A stretch of 64,000 nt of DNA from Candidatus Villigracilaceae bacterium (GTDB lineage Bacteria; Chloroflexota; Anaerolineae; Anaerolineales; Villigracilaceae): positions 1 to 64,000 of the forward strand of contig JAPKMP010000003.1 in NCBI GenBank assembly GCA_026645935.1, written 5' to 3'. Shown here piece after piece: positions 32,703-40,757 of this stretch (position 1 is the first letter of the stretch; each line of letters starts with the position of its first letter). Both the position numbers and the translations under genes were made by a program. The notes beneath the pieces are model-generated. The model searched no databases. It was given only the letters and a program-made list of their open reading frames with translations, and was not told the DNA's origin.

Positions 32703-33398
32703 ATGAAACGACCATTCATCCTTCTGCTTGCACTTTCCATATCATTCTCCATCCTTGCCTGCGGACGAGGCATCATCCCACAGGATCCATCCGTCAACGC
32801 CGAAGCGCCAGAACCCCCCAAACCTGTCGAAAAGACTCTCTCCACCTTCAATCCCATCCAGGGGACAGATTACCTCATGGCGGGAATTGTCCCGATCGAA
32901 TTAACGCGCGACGCCAGCCTCAATCCGTTCGAGTGGATCAGCAGCAGCGGCTATTCGGGATATTCCGCCTACGCAACCTACAACTACGTTTTCTTCGACA
33001 CCCAAACCGAGGAATATCACCGCCTCTTGCCGGACAACAATTCCATCATCTTTCAAACCGCCGGGTTTCCGCAACTGGTCTACGACCCCAACGACCCTGA
33101 AAAACCCGCGCCTGTCATCGAATTCTGGATGTTCAACATCATCAAAGCCGACACCAACGGCGACGGCTACTTCGATTACCGCGACAAACTCACCATTGGC
33201 ATCGCCGATGTCAGTGGCGCAAATTACACCGAACTGATCGCCAATGTGGATGCCATTCAATCGCAATACTACAAAGACACATCCAACTTCTTCATCATCT
33301 ACAACGTCAACGACAAGAACTTCATCGCCAAGGTCAACCCCATCACGCGCGCGATCGTCTCCACCACCGAAATGGACCTCGGAGAAGATGTCAAATAA
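32703..33398 (+). CDS. Lipoprotein with EF-hand/dockerin-like loop
   Basis: A 231-residue lipoprotein. The signal sequence has lipobox SILAC (Cys at about residue 20). The main domain contains PIELTRDASLNPFEWISSSG (20) and, near residue 150, DTNGDGYFDYRDKL, a calcium-binding EF-hand-like loop with Asp/Asn at the usual positions. The C-terminal region (NFFIIYNVNDKNFIAKVNPI, 20) looks like a beta-propeller blade or immunoglobulin-like strand set. The function is not recognised. It overlaps the next membrane protein gene by 11 bases, so the two are coupled. Confidence 0.78.
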   Translation: MKRPFILLLALSISFSILACGRGIIPQDPSVNAEAPEPPKPVEKTLSTFNPIQGTDYLMAGIVPIELTRDASLNPFEWISSSGYSGYSAYATYNYVFFDTQTEEYHRLLPDNNSIIFQTAGFPQLVYDPNDPEKPAPVIEFWMFNIIKADTNGDGYFDYRDKLTIGIADVSGANYTELIANVDAIQSQYYKDTSNFFIIYNVNDKNFIAKVNPITRAIVSTTEMDLGEDVK

Positions 33399-34953
33399 TC
33401 TTCAACGCATCACAACCTTCTTCCTCATCCTGCTTGCCGCCTTACTCATTGCACAGGCGGCATTCTCGCTCCAATGGCCCATCGCACACGACTCCGCGCC
33501 GCTCCTCTATGAAGCCTTCCTCATGCAGAGCGGAGTAGTTCCTTACAAAGACTTCTTCGACTTCCAAATGCCTGGCAGTTACATCGCCTACTACCTGCTC
33601 GGTATCCTCAGCAGCTTCAACGCATATCGCATCCGCATTCTCGACATCGTCATCCTCACCGCCCTCGTCACCATCACCCACCTCGCCATGAGGCGCTTTG
33701 GCAACCTTCCCTCTCTCGCCGCGCCGATTCTTTTCGCATTGAAATATCTCGAAGGTGGTCCCGCCCTGTCACTTCAACGCGAATATCTCATCCTCATCTT
33801 CATCTCTCTTTCTATTTGGATCGGCGTGACCGACTCCCTGACACTTCGCAAACGCCTCATGCTGGGACTCCTTTACGGACTCGCCGCCACGCTCAAACCT
33901 CACGCCGCGCTCGGACTCCTCCCTTTCCTGCTCTTTGACATTGCAGACCTGAGAGAACGCCGGGAACTTTCTCTGTCATCGGCTGCAAGGCAAATTTTCC
34001 TACCCATAACAATTGGCTTCGCAATTCCCGTTTCACTCATCACTCTTTACCTAACGATTACTCATTCCTTATTCCCTTTAATCGACATCATCCTCAACTA
34101 CGTCCCCCTCTACACCCAGATCAACGGCGAGATGGTGATCATGCCTTCATCAGAACGGCTGACATATTTATTTAACCAGGTCTGGCGTTTGGGAGGAAGC
34201 GCTCTCTGGTTACTCCCCGCCGCCTTTGGCATCTATCTCAATCGCAATCGTCAAGCCTATCTCCTCGCCAGCCTCGCCCTTATCTACGCCCTCTATCCTG
34301 CGATGACAGGACAATTCTTCCCCTATCACTATATCCCATTCATCTACGCCATCATCCTCGTTGCATCGTTATCACTTTCCACTCACCAGCGCGAAGCCTC
34401 CCTGCGGGACTTTCCACTTTCCAATCCACCTTCTTTCCTCCCTTCGACCCTGCTCAGGGCAAGCTCTCCTCTTTCATCCTTCATCCTAATAATCACCATC
34501 CTCCTCACCATCCGCCCCTCCCAAACTTTCAACCGCCAACTCCAGGGCAGAGAGATCGCCACCTCATCCGACCGCGCCGCGCAAATTTCATCCTTCCTTG
34601 AAAAGAACCTCGAGCCCGGCGACCAAGTCCAGCCACTCGACTGGACCGGCGGCTCACTGCTCGCCATGTTGGAAAATCGCGCGCCAATTGCCACCCCATA
34701 CATCTTTGATTTTTATTTCTATCATCACGTATCCAATCCCTACATCCAATCTCTGCGCGCAGACTTCATGAGCCAAATGCAAGACTCCGAACCGCGCTTT
34801 ATCATCGAAGTGACCGCGGTTGACAAACCCTGGGTCTCCGGAGAAGACACATCACGAGACTTCACGGAACTCCGCGCATTTTTAACCGACCATTATTCCG
34901 TTACAATGGAACGCAAAGATTACATAATCTACGAATTAGACGATGGACAATAG
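33388..34953 (+). CDS. Polytopic membrane protein, GT39/PMT-like (GT-C)
   Basis: A 521-residue membrane protein, start ATG 33388 (MSNNLQRITTFFLILLAALL, 20) inside the end of the lipoprotein gene. After the first helix, WPIAHDSAPLLYEAFLMQSG (20) and VVPYKDFFDFQMPGSYIAYY (20) form the first outer loop with Asp pairs, as in GT39-type glycosyltransferases that use polyprenyl-phosphate sugars. About ten helices follow and a soluble C-terminal region of about 150 residues ends the protein. Codons around 34381-34464 are derived from a CCCTTCGAC/CTCAGGGCAAGC repeat inserted in frame. Substrate unknown. Confidence 0.75.
   Translation: MSNNLQRITTFFLILLAALLIAQAAFSLQWPIAHDSAPLLYEAFLMQSGVVPYKDFFDFQMPGSYIAYYLLGILSSFNAYRIRILDIVILTALVTITHLAMRRFGNLPSLAAPILFALKYLEGGPALSLQREYLILIFISLSIWIGVTDSLTLRKRLMLGLLYGLAATLKPHAALGLLPFLLFDIADLRERRELSLSSAARQIFLPITIGFAIPVSLITLYLTITHSLFPLIDIILNYVPLYTQINGEMVIMPSSERLTYLFNQVWRLGGSALWLLPAAFGIYLNRNRQAYLLASLALIYALYPAMTGQFFPYHYIPFIYAIILVASLSLSTHQREASLRDFPLSNPPSFLPSTLLRASSPLSSFILIITILLTIRPSQTFNRQLQGREIATSSDRAAQISSFLEKNLEPGDQVQPLDWTGGSLLAMLENRAPIATPYIFDFYFYHHVSNPYIQSLRADFMSQMQDSEPRFIIEVTAVDKPWVSGEDTSRDFTELRAFLTDHYSVTMERKDYIIYELDDGQ
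34440..34464. repeat. CCCTTCGAC...GCTCAGGGCAAG repeat inside a membrane protein gene
   Basis: A 25-bp module with CCCT and AGGG inner arms. A second copy lies at 35134-35157 and a related TTCGACAGGCTCAGCG form at 63101 in mobA. Confidence 0.7.
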
Positions 34954-34995
34954 ACCACAGACCATGGTTCACTGTCCACCGTCCACTGTCCACCA

Positions 34996-36555
34996 ATGAA
35001 ACGCCTCTCATACATCTACCTCCTTCTTCCTTTCATCCTCTTCCTCTTCGGCTGGGTTCGTCTCACCATAGCACTTCCGTTTGCCCTCATCCTCCTCTTC
35101 GCCCTCTACAAATTACTATTTACCAATTACCAACCCTTCGACTTCGCTCAGGGCAAGTCTCCACTTTCCACTTTCCACTTTTCACTCCCCACTGTTTACT
35201 GGTTACTGGCTACTGCCCTCTGGCTCCTCCTCTCCGGCATCGGCGGCTATGCTTTCCAAAACTGGGACCACAACTGGCGCAACGTCGTCTTGCGCGACCT
35301 GATGAACTTCGACTGGCCCGTCTACTACGCCCAACCCAAAAGCGGACCAATCAAAATGCTCGTCTACTACGTCGGCTATTGGCTGCCTTCCGCTCTCATC
35401 GCCAAATTCACCAACTGGCAAGCTGCCAATTTCGTTCTCTTCCTTTGGTCTCTATTCGGCTTGTTACTTGTCACTCATCACCTCGCCTCTGCACTCAAAA
35501 CCTCGCCACTCAAAGCCGCCCTGTTTTTCATCTTCTTTAGTGGACTTGACTTCCTAGGCCCGCTTTTATTCCCGAAAGACTACCCAACCATTCTTCCGCC
35601 CATTACCCACCTCGAAACCTGGGCAGGGAACTTGCAATATTCGTCCTTCACTACGCAATTGTTTTGGGTTTTTAATCAAGCCATCCCGGCCTGGTTGTGT
35701 ATTATTGCCATTGCGAGGAGCGGAGCGATGAAGCAATCCCCATCGAATACGGGGATTGCTTCGGACAAAGAGAAAGAGCATCCTCGCAATGACATTATCC
35801 TTCTCTGGTCTCTCTGCTTCTTCTTCGCCCCCCTCGTCTCGGTGGGACTCCTCCCATATGTTCTCATCGAACTCGTCAAACAAACCGACTTTAAATCTCC
35901 CTTCAAGCACCTCAATCCTGTCATTATCCTCACTGCTCTCATCATCTTTCTCCTTTCCTTTTTCTTCTTCACTTCAAACACCGCCGCCCAACAACGCGGA
36001 TTCCAATCCCTGCCCCTCGATAAATTCCTCGCCTTCTTCCTGCTCGAAGGCGGCATTCTCTGGCTGGCTCTCGCGCCATCCAAATTCCGCGATTTGCGCT
36101 GGATTGCCACCGGCGTTCTTCTCGCCATCATCCCCTTCATCCAACTCGGCAGCGACCGTGACTTCGTCATGCGCGCCTCGATCGCCCCGCTCTTTTATCT
36201 GATGCTCCTAACCGGCGAAATCATCTTTAACAAAGAAACAAATCACCCTTCACTCATCGCTCGTTACTCAATCCTTGCCCTCTTTGCTCTTGGCACATTC
36301 ACCCCCATCTACGAAATCAACCGCTCCATCTATCGCACCTTCGATTATTATTTCATCTCACAAGATTGCGCCTGTGACTTTCCAACCGATCCTGTCACCA
36401 AACTGGATCAACCCAGCAAACCGGAAGAAGAACATCCCGGTTCTCTGACTGCGGATGCCCTGCCCACGCTCCAATTCATGGCCGATGAACTCTCACAGAA
36501 TTTCATCGCCAATGTTCGGCAAACATTCTTCTATAAATTTCTCGCTTCCCGATAA
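34996..36555 (+). CDS. Polytopic membrane protein carrying two in-frame repeat insertions
   Basis: A 519-residue integral membrane protein with about ten helices. The family is not recognised, though gene order and size suggest a relative of the preceding GT-C-like protein. The first outer loop contains GYAFQNWDHNWRNVVLRDLM (20), with acidic residues. Residues about 38-75 are encoded by CCCTTCGAC and ACTTTCCACTTTCC repeats. Residues about 239-264 (IARSGAMKQSPSNTGIAS, then KEKEHPRND) are encoded by a complete REP-like element, yet the frame stays open and hydrophobic helices resume on both sides. The insertions probably sit in loops. ATG 34996 follows a GTCCACC repeat. Confidence 0.75.
   Translation: MKRLSYIYLLLPFILFLFGWVRLTIALPFALILLFALYKLLFTNYQPFDFAQGKSPLSTFHFSLPTVYWLLATALWLLLSGIGGYAFQNWDHNWRNVVLRDLMNFDWPVYYAQPKSGPIKMLVYYVGYWLPSALIAKFTNWQAANFVLFLWSLFGLLLVTHHLASALKTSPLKAALFFIFFSGLDFLGPLLFPKDYPTILPPITHLETWAGNLQYSSFTTQLFWVFNQAIPAWLCIIAIARSGAMKQSPSNTGIASDKEKEHPRNDIILLWSLCFFFAPLVSVGLLPYVLIELVKQTDFKSPFKHLNPVIILTALIIFLLSFFFFTSNTAAQQRGFQSLPLDKFLAFFLLEGGILWLALAPSKFRDLRWIATGVLLAIIPFIQLGSDRDFVMRASIAPLFYLMLLTGEIIFNKETNHPSLIARYSILALFALGTFTPIYEINRSIYRTFDYYFISQDCACDFPTDPVTKLDQPSKPEEEHPGSLTADALPTLQFMADELSQNFIANVRQTFFYKFLASR
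35110..35214. repeat. Composite repeat block within a membrane protein gene
   Basis: Successive short modules: ATTTACCAATTACC, then CCCTTCGACTTCGCTCAGGGCAAG (35134-35157, in two overlapping parts), then CCACTTTCCACTTTCC, then TTACTGGTTACTGGC. Each also occurs elsewhere in the window in intergenic or genic positions. Confidence 0.65.
35709..35794. repeat. REP-like palindromic repeat, copy 4, in frame inside a gene
   Basis: Arms CATTGCGAG (35709-35717) and CTCGCAATG (35783-35791), interior GAAGCAATCCCC / GGGGATTGCTTC. Same family as 3875, 8925 and 14487, but here it is translated. Confidence 0.9.
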
Positions 36556-36568
36556 CAAAGGAAATCGT

Positions 36569-36934
36569 ATGTCTGAAATCCCATCTCTTCCAAACCCACA
36601 GACATTTTATGCAGAGGTTTGGAACATTGTCACATTGATCCCCCGTGGAAAAGTCGCTTCGTATGGGCAGATCGCCAAGATGCTGCGTCCTCCTGCGGGT
36701 GTGGATGCGGATACGTTTGCAGAATTTGGCGCGTTATTGGTCAGCAACGCCGTCGCTGCCAGCCCGGATGAGATTCCGTGGCAGCGTGTGGTCAACTCAA
36801 AGGGGCAGATCAAAGAACGGGATGGGTTGGAGGCGAAGCGTCACAAATTGATGTTGGAAGACGAAGGCGTCTTTTTCAATCCAAGAGGTCGTATAAATAT
36901 GAAAAAATACGGCTGGTCTGGCAAACGTAAATAG
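36569..36934 (+). CDS. Alkyltransferase-like (ATL) protein, first of a tandem pair
   Basis: A 121-residue MGMT C-terminal-like DNA-binding domain, start ATG 36569 (MSEIPSLPNPQTFYAEVWNI, 20). IPRGKVASYGQIAKML is the helix-turn-helix with arginine finger. The methyl-acceptor motif PCHR of true O6-alkylguanine transferases is here PWQR (Trp at residue 71), so it cannot accept alkyl groups. Such ATL proteins bind O6-alkylguanine and hand the lesion to nucleotide excision repair. Nine bases separate it from a second, clearly related ATL gene. Confidence 0.9.
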   Translation: MSEIPSLPNPQTFYAEVWNIVTLIPRGKVASYGQIAKMLRPPAGVDADTFAEFGALLVSNAVAASPDEIPWQRVVNSKGQIKERDGLEAKRHKLMLEDEGVFFNPRGRINMKKYGWSGKRK

Positions 36935-36943
36935 GAGATTCTT

Positions 36944-37333
36944 ATGCCGCCCTTTTCCTCTCCTCCCAATCAACAAGCATTTTATGAAAAGGTCTGGGCG
37001 ATTACCCGCATGATTCCCCGTGGAAAAGTCGCCACCTATGGGCAGATCGCAAAGATGATTCCCCCGCCCAACGGCGTGGAGATCGAAGCCTATGCCGCGT
37101 TCGCTCCGCGTTGGGTGGGGGGCGCGATGGCAAATTGTCCCGACGACGTGCCATGGCAAAGGGTCATCAACTCGCAGGGCAGGATCAGTGAAAGACCCGG
37201 GGCGGAGAAACAGCGCCAATTGCTGGAACAGGAAGGGGTGGAGTTCGATGCGAAAGGTCGGGTCAATCTGAAAAAATATGGCTGGAGCGGCAAGAGCGGG
37301 GAGGAGATCTCGGAACAGCCATCCTTGTTTTGA
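36944..37333 (+). CDS. Alkyltransferase-like (ATL) protein, second of a tandem pair
   Basis: A 129-residue paralogue of the upstream gene. IPRGKVATYGQIAKMI and PWQRVINSQGRISERPG, with Trp 71 in place of the acceptor Cys, place it in the ATL group; the ending NLKKYGWSGK matches NMKKYGWSGK of its neighbour. It carries an additional tail EEISEQPSLF. The two copies differ enough (for example FAPRWVGGAMANCPDD against FGALLVSNAVAASPDE) to suggest an old duplication with divergence in lesion-pocket residues. GGAGATTCTT precedes the ATG. Confidence 0.9.
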   Translation: MPPFSSPPNQQAFYEKVWAITRMIPRGKVATYGQIAKMIPPPNGVEIEAYAAFAPRWVGGAMANCPDDVPWQRVINSQGRISERPGAEKQRQLLEQEGVEFDAKGRVNLKKYGWSGKSGEEISEQPSLF

Positions 37334-37373
37334 CCCGCATCTCCATCGATGATATGGGCGGGTTTGAAAATGG

Positions 37374-37379
37374 TAGAAT
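37374..37379 (+). promoter_or_regulatory. -10 box just before the lipoprotein start
   Basis: TAGAAT ends seven bases before ATG 37387, a leaderless arrangement seen at several other genes in this window. Confidence 0.4.
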
Positions 37380-37386
37380 GATTGCG

Positions 37387-37995
37387 ATGTTTGAATCTCT
37401 TCGCTCGCCGAAAACATCCCTTGTTCTTTTCGCGGGAATTTTTCTTGCAATCCTACTGGCTTGTTCAAGTTTTGGCGGAACGCCCGCCCCCACGCTGGAA
37501 CCGGTTTCCATCGGTTATTGCGGCGCGCGAATGACGGAGCTATGCGTCGTATCGTTCGGGCGCGATGCCCTCGGCAATGCCGTGGTGAATTTGTTCGTGC
37601 CGCGCATGAGATATCCTGCTTTTTACATGAATATCATCAGAAGATCGGGGACGGATCCCTACGAATGCACGTGGAGCAAGATCGAAGAAACGAGTGTATA
37701 TTGCATCGGAAAACCGCTCATTCTCGGTGAGGGAATCGAGATCCAACTTCTCGCAAAACTGGATGACCGCGTGCTGGCAAAGGGAACGTTTACGGTGAAT
37801 GCGTTCCTTGTCAAGACGCCTTTCGTGGAAGAAGGGATCGAAAGGGAAGAATCGGGCAGCGGGTCCGGCACAGGCGGAGGCGCGACATCGACCCCCGAAG
37901 TTTTTCAAGAAACCGAAACCGTTGAACCAACAAATGAACCGTCGAGCGCTGAGGGAACGATAACACCCTCAGACTCGTACCCAAATTACCCGTAA
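37387..37995 (+). CDS. Lipoprotein of unknown function
   Basis: About 202 residues from ATG 37387 (MFESLRSPKTSLVLFAGIFL, 20); ATG 37378 is an alternative three codons upstream. The lipobox is ILLAC. The domain after it contains SIGYCGARMTELCVVSFGRD (20) and SGTDPYECTWSKIEETSVYC (20), four cysteines likely to form disulfides. The C-terminus is a low-complexity Ser/Gly/Thr/Glu tail ending PNYP. Function not recognised. The next gene begins immediately after the stop codon, so the two are co-translated. Confidence 0.72.
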   Translation: MFESLRSPKTSLVLFAGIFLAILLACSSFGGTPAPTLEPVSIGYCGARMTELCVVSFGRDALGNAVVNLFVPRMRYPAFYMNIIRRSGTDPYECTWSKIEETSVYCIGKPLILGEGIEIQLLAKLDDRVLAKGTFTVNAFLVKTPFVEEGIEREESGSGSGTGGGATSTPEVFQETETVEPTNEPSSAEGTITPSDSYPNYP

Positions 37996-39759
37996 ATGAA
38001 TCCCTGGCGTGATGGTCTTGCAGCTCTGGCAGATCATGCCGGAGACGCGTTCATTTTATTTTTCGTCATCGCGTGGGGAATTTTCATTATGCGCGGAATC
38101 CTGTTGCGTTTTTTCGGTGATTTGCTGGATGAAGCAGATGTTCTTTCGCTCAGCTCAGCAGGGTGGGTCATGCCTGTTCTCCTGCTCTCCCTGCTTTATC
38201 TTGGAATATCCTTTCTTACCAGCGTGGCGATCGGTGTTGTTCTTACGCTTGTATTGATCCTCATCCCTGTTTTCTTTTTTGCCTGGAGAAGACCTGATCC
38301 TTTCCCTTTATTTGCCTCATTTGCCGTTTTGATTCCAGCCATTATTTTGCGATTTGCCTTCATCCGCGACCTGGTTCTGCCCTCCTACTTCGACTCGGCG
38401 CAGCATTACCGTTTAATCAATTCCTTCATCGAATCCCATCGAACCGGAGTCCCTGTCATTCGCATCGAAGGCGGATACTTTCATCTCGGTTTCCATTCCG
38501 TCATCGCAGGCATCGCCCAATTCACAGGCAAAGATGTGATCGACCTTATGCTTGTCGCGGGTCCGTTATTTCTGGCGTTCCTCCCCTTCACATTCTTTTT
38601 CATCGTCAAACGTGAAACCAATTCCTTGCCTGCCGCAATTCTTGCCTGCCTGCTGGCAGGGTTTGGTTTTCACATGCCCGCACATTTAATGAACTGGGGC
38701 AAGTATCCCGCCTTGCTGGGTTCGTTCTGCATGTCTTTTGTGCTCATCCTTGCATATCTTGCATATCGTAACAATTCGAACCTTTTTCGCAAAGCCGCCC
38801 TGGTCTTATTGGGATTCACCCTTCCCGCATCGATCCTGATCCATTCACGGACGTTGATCGTCTACGGTTTGGCTCTCATCGCCGCCCTCCTAACCGCTGC
38901 ATGGGATCGTTTACAGATGCCATACCGAATAGCCGGTTTTATTATCCTCGTCTTCCTGCTTCTCGTTGAAATATTCGCGCTTCAAAACAACCCCGCGCTC
39001 GAAACCCTGCTCGGCGGCTATCTCAAGAACGATTCCTGGATTCTCGTCCTTGTCTTCCTGCTTGCCTTCCTCTCCGCCGCCCATTTCACCGAACCCACAT
39101 TCTTTCTCACCGCATTCCTTGCACTTTGCGCACTCTGCCTTTTCTTCCCCGTACCACTCCCGGAGATCGGTGTTCAAACCCTGCTCGACCGTCCCTTTGT
39201 GCAGATGCTGGCATTCATCCCCTTATCCCTTTTGGGAGGATTAGGATTCGCAGGGTTGATTCGCACGACAGCGCGCCTCTTCCTTAAATCGAAACTGATT
39301 CAGCCCTTCGTAATCTTTTTTGTCTTTGGCTTGGTTCTTCTTAATACCTCCCTGCATTACGACTTCCATCCCTCCGATTGCTGCCGTTTCGTCAATCGCG
39401 ACGATCTCGCCGCCTTCTCCTGGATGGACGAATTTCTTCCCCGTGATGCGACCGTCCTGATCGCTTCCACAGGTTTGTATGTCACTGCATTTGAATCCCC
39501 GCAGGCGCAGACCGGTGTGGATGCGGGGATCTGGATTCAGCCCCTGCTTTCCAGGAACGTCGAACTCACCGACTCGAATATTCGCTTCGATCAGGAAGAT
39601 TCCCACCAAACCTTGTGCAACCGCGGAATCGATTACATCTACGTCGGCTCGACATTGCAAAGCTTCGACGCCTCGCAACTCGAAAGCCAGCCCGAGCGAT
39701 ACCTGCCATCCTTCATCCTGCCTTCCGCCAGGATTTATCGATTGGCAGGATGCAGCTAA
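37996..39759 (+). CDS. Large polytopic membrane protein of unknown function
   Basis: A 587-residue protein with about twelve helices, starting directly after the upstream stop. After four helices an outer region reads LPSYFDSAQHYRLINSFIES (20) and FHLGFHSVIAGIAQFTGKDV (20), and later HMPAHLMNWGKYPALLGSF. The His/Asp-containing first large loop and the C-terminal soluble domain (about 130 residues, DDLAAFSWMDEFLPRDATVL, 20) recall GT-C glycosyltransferase relatives with C-terminal periplasmic domains. I cannot assign a family with confidence. Coupling to a lipoprotein suggests a cell-envelope role. Confidence 0.72.
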   Translation: MNPWRDGLAALADHAGDAFILFFVIAWGIFIMRGILLRFFGDLLDEADVLSLSSAGWVMPVLLLSLLYLGISFLTSVAIGVVLTLVLILIPVFFFAWRRPDPFPLFASFAVLIPAIILRFAFIRDLVLPSYFDSAQHYRLINSFIESHRTGVPVIRIEGGYFHLGFHSVIAGIAQFTGKDVIDLMLVAGPLFLAFLPFTFFFIVKRETNSLPAAILACLLAGFGFHMPAHLMNWGKYPALLGSFCMSFVLILAYLAYRNNSNLFRKAALVLLGFTLPASILIHSRTLIVYGLALIAALLTAAWDRLQMPYRIAGFIILVFLLLVEIFALQNNPALETLLGGYLKNDSWILVLVFLLAFLSAAHFTEPTFFLTAFLALCALCLFFPVPLPEIGVQTLLDRPFVQMLAFIPLSLLGGLGFAGLIRTTARLFLKSKLIQPFVIFFVFGLVLLNTSLHYDFHPSDCCRFVNRDDLAAFSWMDEFLPRDATVLIASTGLYVTAFESPQAQTGVDAGIWIQPLLSRNVELTDSNIRFDQEDSHQTLCNRGIDYIYVGSTLQSFDASQLESQPERYLPSFILPSARIYRLAGCS

Positions 39760-39773
39760 AGTTCCCCCCTCCC

Positions 39774-40235
39774 CTATTTTGGCGCGCCTTCGATGGGATA
39801 ACCTTTCGCATACCACTCTGACAAGCCGCCCGCCATGCTGGTTGCGTTGAAGCCCGCCGCAAGGAGGATATCTCGTCCCTGCTGGCTGCGGTTCCCGGAA
39901 CGGCACACGACAACGATCTCGCGGTCTTTTGGCAATTCACTCAATCGGTTGGGTAACTGATCCAAAGGGATGAGGGTGGTGTTCGGCGCATGATATTCGT
40001 CCCATTCCTCCTGGGTTCGCACGTCCAATACGAACGTCCCAGCCTGATACAACTCGTGTGCCTGGTCCACGCTGATTTCCTCTGCCAGGGTGGTGGGAGC
40101 GTTTCCCCCTGCGCTGGCGGCGATCAAATAGATGATTAATCCCACCAAGGCAACGGCGGTCAACTGACCGGCGGGTGTCCGCAAAAATCCGGAGAGTCCG
40201 CTACGATTTTGACCCGATCTTCTTCTTTTCGACAT
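39774..40235 (-). CDS. Membrane-anchored rhodanese
   Basis: A 153-residue protein. A basic N-terminus (MSKRRRSGQNRSG) and one helix (LTAVALVGLIIYLIAASAGG, 20) anchor a rhodanese domain outside or at the membrane. TFVLDVRTQEEWDEYHAPNT (20) and the active-site loop CRSGNRSQQG (Cys near 111) are followed by AGFNATSMAGGLSEWYAKGY (20), the complete rhodanese pattern. The role is probably sulfane-sulfur transfer or thiol chemistry at the cell surface. It faces the opposite way to the membrane gene before it. Confidence 0.9.
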   Translation of the reverse strand: MSKRRRSGQNRSGLSGFLRTPAGQLTAVALVGLIIYLIAASAGGNAPTTLAEEISVDQAHELYQAGTFVLDVRTQEEWDEYHAPNTTLIPLDQLPNRLSELPKDREIVVVCRSGNRSQQGRDILLAAGFNATSMAGGLSEWYAKGYPIEGAPK

Positions 40236-40340
40236 TCTATCCTCACATGAAAAATATTGACGACGACGGTTCGGATGCCCCCACCCCGCTTTTGCTTACC
40301 GGAGGAATGTCATTTAAATCCCGGATGGGTCTCCCTCATT

Positions 40341-40745
40341 TCAGGCGAATGATTTGACGCCCGTATCCAGATCCGTATGGATCTCGAAAAATTGCTTCAA
40401 ACCGATCACGTCCAGAACCTGCTCCACCGGCGCCTGCGGATTAAGCAGTTTGAAGCGTTCGCGCGCGGAGGCATCCTCCTTCGGGTTGATCGAGCGGAAG
40501 ACGGGTCTGCTGCCTTCCTTGCCCTGGATGGAATGCCCCGCAAAGATGCGCGCAATGGTATGGAACGCCATCAGCCCGGCGCTGCTCACATAGGGGACCT
40601 TTCCTAGGTCAAGCAGCAAATTACGCGATCCATCGTCGTAGACCGCCTGCGCTCTGACAATGACCTCTGTATAGTTGGACGAGTCCACTTCCCCCACGAC
40701 GTGCATGACGGTTACATTTCCGTGTTTCGAAAAAGAGATTTGCAT
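40341..40745 (-). CDS. STAS-domain anti-sigma factor antagonist-like protein, copy 2
   Basis: A 134-residue STAS protein. VTVMHVVGEVDSSNYTEVIV (20) opens the fold and VPYVSSAGLMAFHTIARI holds the serine usually phosphorylated by a partner kinase in SpoIIAA/RsbV-type antagonists. An inserted loop of about 25 residues (GKEGSRPVFRSINPKEDASA, 20) before the last strand-helix is longer than in RsbV. It is 12 bases after the flavocytochrome gene and shares its unusual loop with the STAS protein on the other side of that gene. No kinase or sigma factor is in the window. Confidence 0.88.
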   Translation of the reverse strand: MQISFSKHGNVTVMHVVGEVDSSNYTEVIVRAQAVYDDGSRNLLLDLGKVPYVSSAGLMAFHTIARIFAGHSIQGKEGSRPVFRSINPKEDASARERFKLLNPQAPVEQVLDVIGLKQFFEIHTDLDTGVKSFA

Positions 40746-40757
40746 GAAGGTCTCCTC

